Of a stretch of DNA of 5,548 nucleotides, positions 4,403 to 5,548 are shown in pieces (the first letter of the stretch is position 1; the number at the start of each line of letters is the position of its first letter). The stretch is taken from assembly GCA_029824495.1 (NCBI GenBank), contig JALGXY010000016.1, positions 1-5,548 on the forward strand, read 5' to 3'. Both the position numbers and the translations under genes were made by a program. This DNA comes from Fimbriimonadia bacterium (GTDB lineage: Bacteria; Armatimonadota; Fimbriimonadia; Fimbriimonadales; Fimbriimonadaceae). Under the pieces are notes generated by a model that did not search any database, was not told the origin of the DNA, and saw nothing but the letters and a program-made list of their open reading frames with translations.

Positions 4403-5548
4403 ATGCCGAAGACCCTATTCGATAAAGTCTGGAACCAGCACAAAGTCGCCGATCTCCCTGGCGGCGGAACCCTTCTTTACATTGATCGCCATCTCGTTCA
4501 TGAGGTGACATCTCCTCAGGCTTTTGATGGCCTTCGGCAGGCAGGACGCCCCGTCCGCAGACCTGATCTGACATTCGCCACCGTCGACCATAACGTACCG
4601 ACTGATGGCCGTCCGATCGACCGGACCAGCTTGAGTGGTCAACAGCTTGCAGCTCTTGCCAAAAACTGCGAGGAGTTTGGCGTTCCGCTCTTCGGCTACG
4701 ATGACCCGAGGCAGGGAATTGTCCATATCATCGGCCCCGAGCTGGGAATCACTCTTCCTGGGTTGACCCTGGTCTGTGGAGACAGCCACACTTCGACGCA
4801 CGGTGCATTCGGCGCTCTCGCCTTTGGGATCGGCACAACCGAAGTTGAGCACGTCTTGTCGACACAGACCCTTCGCGCTCCCAAAAAACCAAAAACGCTT
4901 GCGATCGAATGTTCAGGCCAGTTGGGAGAGGGTGTTTCAGCGAAAGATCTCATTCTTGCTGTCATCCGAAAGCTGGGAGCAGCAGGCGCAACAGGCCATG
5001 TCGCCGAATATCGCGGCGAGGCGATTAGAAGCCTGCCGATGAGCGGTCGAATGACCGTCTGCAACATGTCGATTGAAATGGGGGCTCGAGCCGGGATGGT
5101 CGCCCCAGACCAGACAACGCTTGACTATATCGCGGAAGGAGCTCGCCCTTATGCACCGACGGGAGCCGACTTCGACCGACTCACCGAATACGCCCTGTCG
5201 CTGAAATCGGATGAGGGTGCGGTCTTCGACAAGACCGTTGAAATCGACGCCTCAACCCTGGTGCCGCAGGTCACGTGGGGCACCACCCCCGCCATGACCG
5301 TCGACATCGACGGCAGCATTCCGGAGCCGCGTGATGAGAGCGAGCGTCGAGCTCAGCGTTACATGGGCCTCAAGCCAGGGACCCAAATCGAGGAGATTGA
5401 GGTCAATACAGTCTTTATCGGAAGCTGCACCAATGCGCGCATCGAGGACCTGCGGGAGGCGGCTGCAGTGGTTGATGGTCGCAAAGCTGCTGAAAGTGTT
5501 CGAGCGATGGTCGTGCCTGGCAGCGCTTCTGTCCGGGCGTTGGCCGAG
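4403..5548 (+). CDS. leuC: 3-isopropylmalate dehydratase large subunit (LeuC), 3' end outside window
   Basis: LeuC with LeuD isomerises 2-isopropylmalate to 3-isopropylmalate in cytoplasmic leucine biosynthesis, using a [4Fe-4S] cluster. The frame is open for 382 codons to the window edge; bacterial LeuC is about 466-470 residues, so roughly 85 are missing. The N terminus [15 protein letters not shown] aligns with the usual LeuC start (MAKTLYEKLFDAH-like), and a stop codon at 4391-4393 fixes the ATG at 4403 as the only sensible start. Aconitase-family motifs are [51 protein letters not shown] (Cys125) and [13 protein letters not shown], with Cys342 the first cluster ligand. The other two ligands (CxxC) lie beyond the window. 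leuD would be expected downstream. The start abuts a perfect inverted repeat, hinting at local control. Confidence 0.97.
   Translation, partial: MPKTLFDKVWNQHKVADLPGGGTLLYIDRHLVHEVTSPQAFDGLRQAGRPVRRPDLTFATVDHNVPTDGRPIDRTSLSGQQLAALAKNCEEFGVPLFGYDDPRQGIVHIIGPELGITLPGLTLVCGDSHTSTHGAFGALAFGIGTTEVEHVLSTQTLRAPKKPKTLAIECSGQLGEGVSAKDLILAVIRKLGAAGATGHVAEYRGEAIRSLPMSGRMTVCNMSIEMGARAGMVAPDQTTLDYIAEGARPYAPTGADFDRLTEYALSLKSDEGAVFDKTVEIDASTLVPQVTWGTTPAMTVDIDGSIPEPRDESERRAQRYMGLKPGTQIEEIEVNTVFIGSCTNARIEDLREAAAVVDGRKAAESVRAMVVPGSASVRALAE

Overview
This window looks like chromosomal DNA of a planctomycete, most likely a Pirellulales-type bacterium. The evidence is a secreted DUF1080 (3-keto-disaccharide hydrolase-type) protein, a family that is strongly expanded in Planctomycetes, together with moderately GC-rich coding sequence, TAGAAT-like -10 elements and weak or absent Shine-Dalgarno sites before some genes. 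The lineage call is inference from gene content; no marker gene for taxonomy is present.

Layout. (1) Positions 1-2567 hold three co-directional genes of a ribose-type (CUT2) sugar ABC importer. They are the C-terminal end of the double ATPase (cut by the window start), the membrane permease, overlapping it by 4 bp, and a lipoprotein substrate-binding protein 12 nt further on. A strong intrinsic terminator (2595-2634) closes the operon. (2) Positions 2708-3472 hold a single secreted DUF1080 protein with a likely TTG start, closed by a 16-bp perfect hairpin with T-tracts on both strands. (3) On the minus strand, tRNA-Tyr(GTA) and tRNA-Thr(GGT) run in tandem, both with encoded CCA, and converge on that same bidirectional terminator. 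(4) On the plus strand, 3845-4360 encodes a small protein with an N-terminal membrane segment and an Mrr-like nuclease fold whose catalytic positions look replaced. (5) leuC, the large subunit of isopropylmalate isomerase, starts at 4403 and runs off the right edge. A 9-bp perfect dyad brackets a -10-like hexamer immediately before its ATG.

How the parts work together. The importer takes up a sugar or related polyol bound by the lipoprotein, and the DUF1080 protein would act on glycans outside the cytoplasm, so a carbohydrate-scavenging theme links the left half. The tRNAs and leuC are housekeeping. I see no mobile element, CRISPR array, phage gene or obvious defence island. The most unusual items are the membrane-anchored degenerate Mrr-like protein, the operator-like dyad at leuC, and the altered ligand loop in the binding protein. 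No intergenic stretch exceeds 300 bases.
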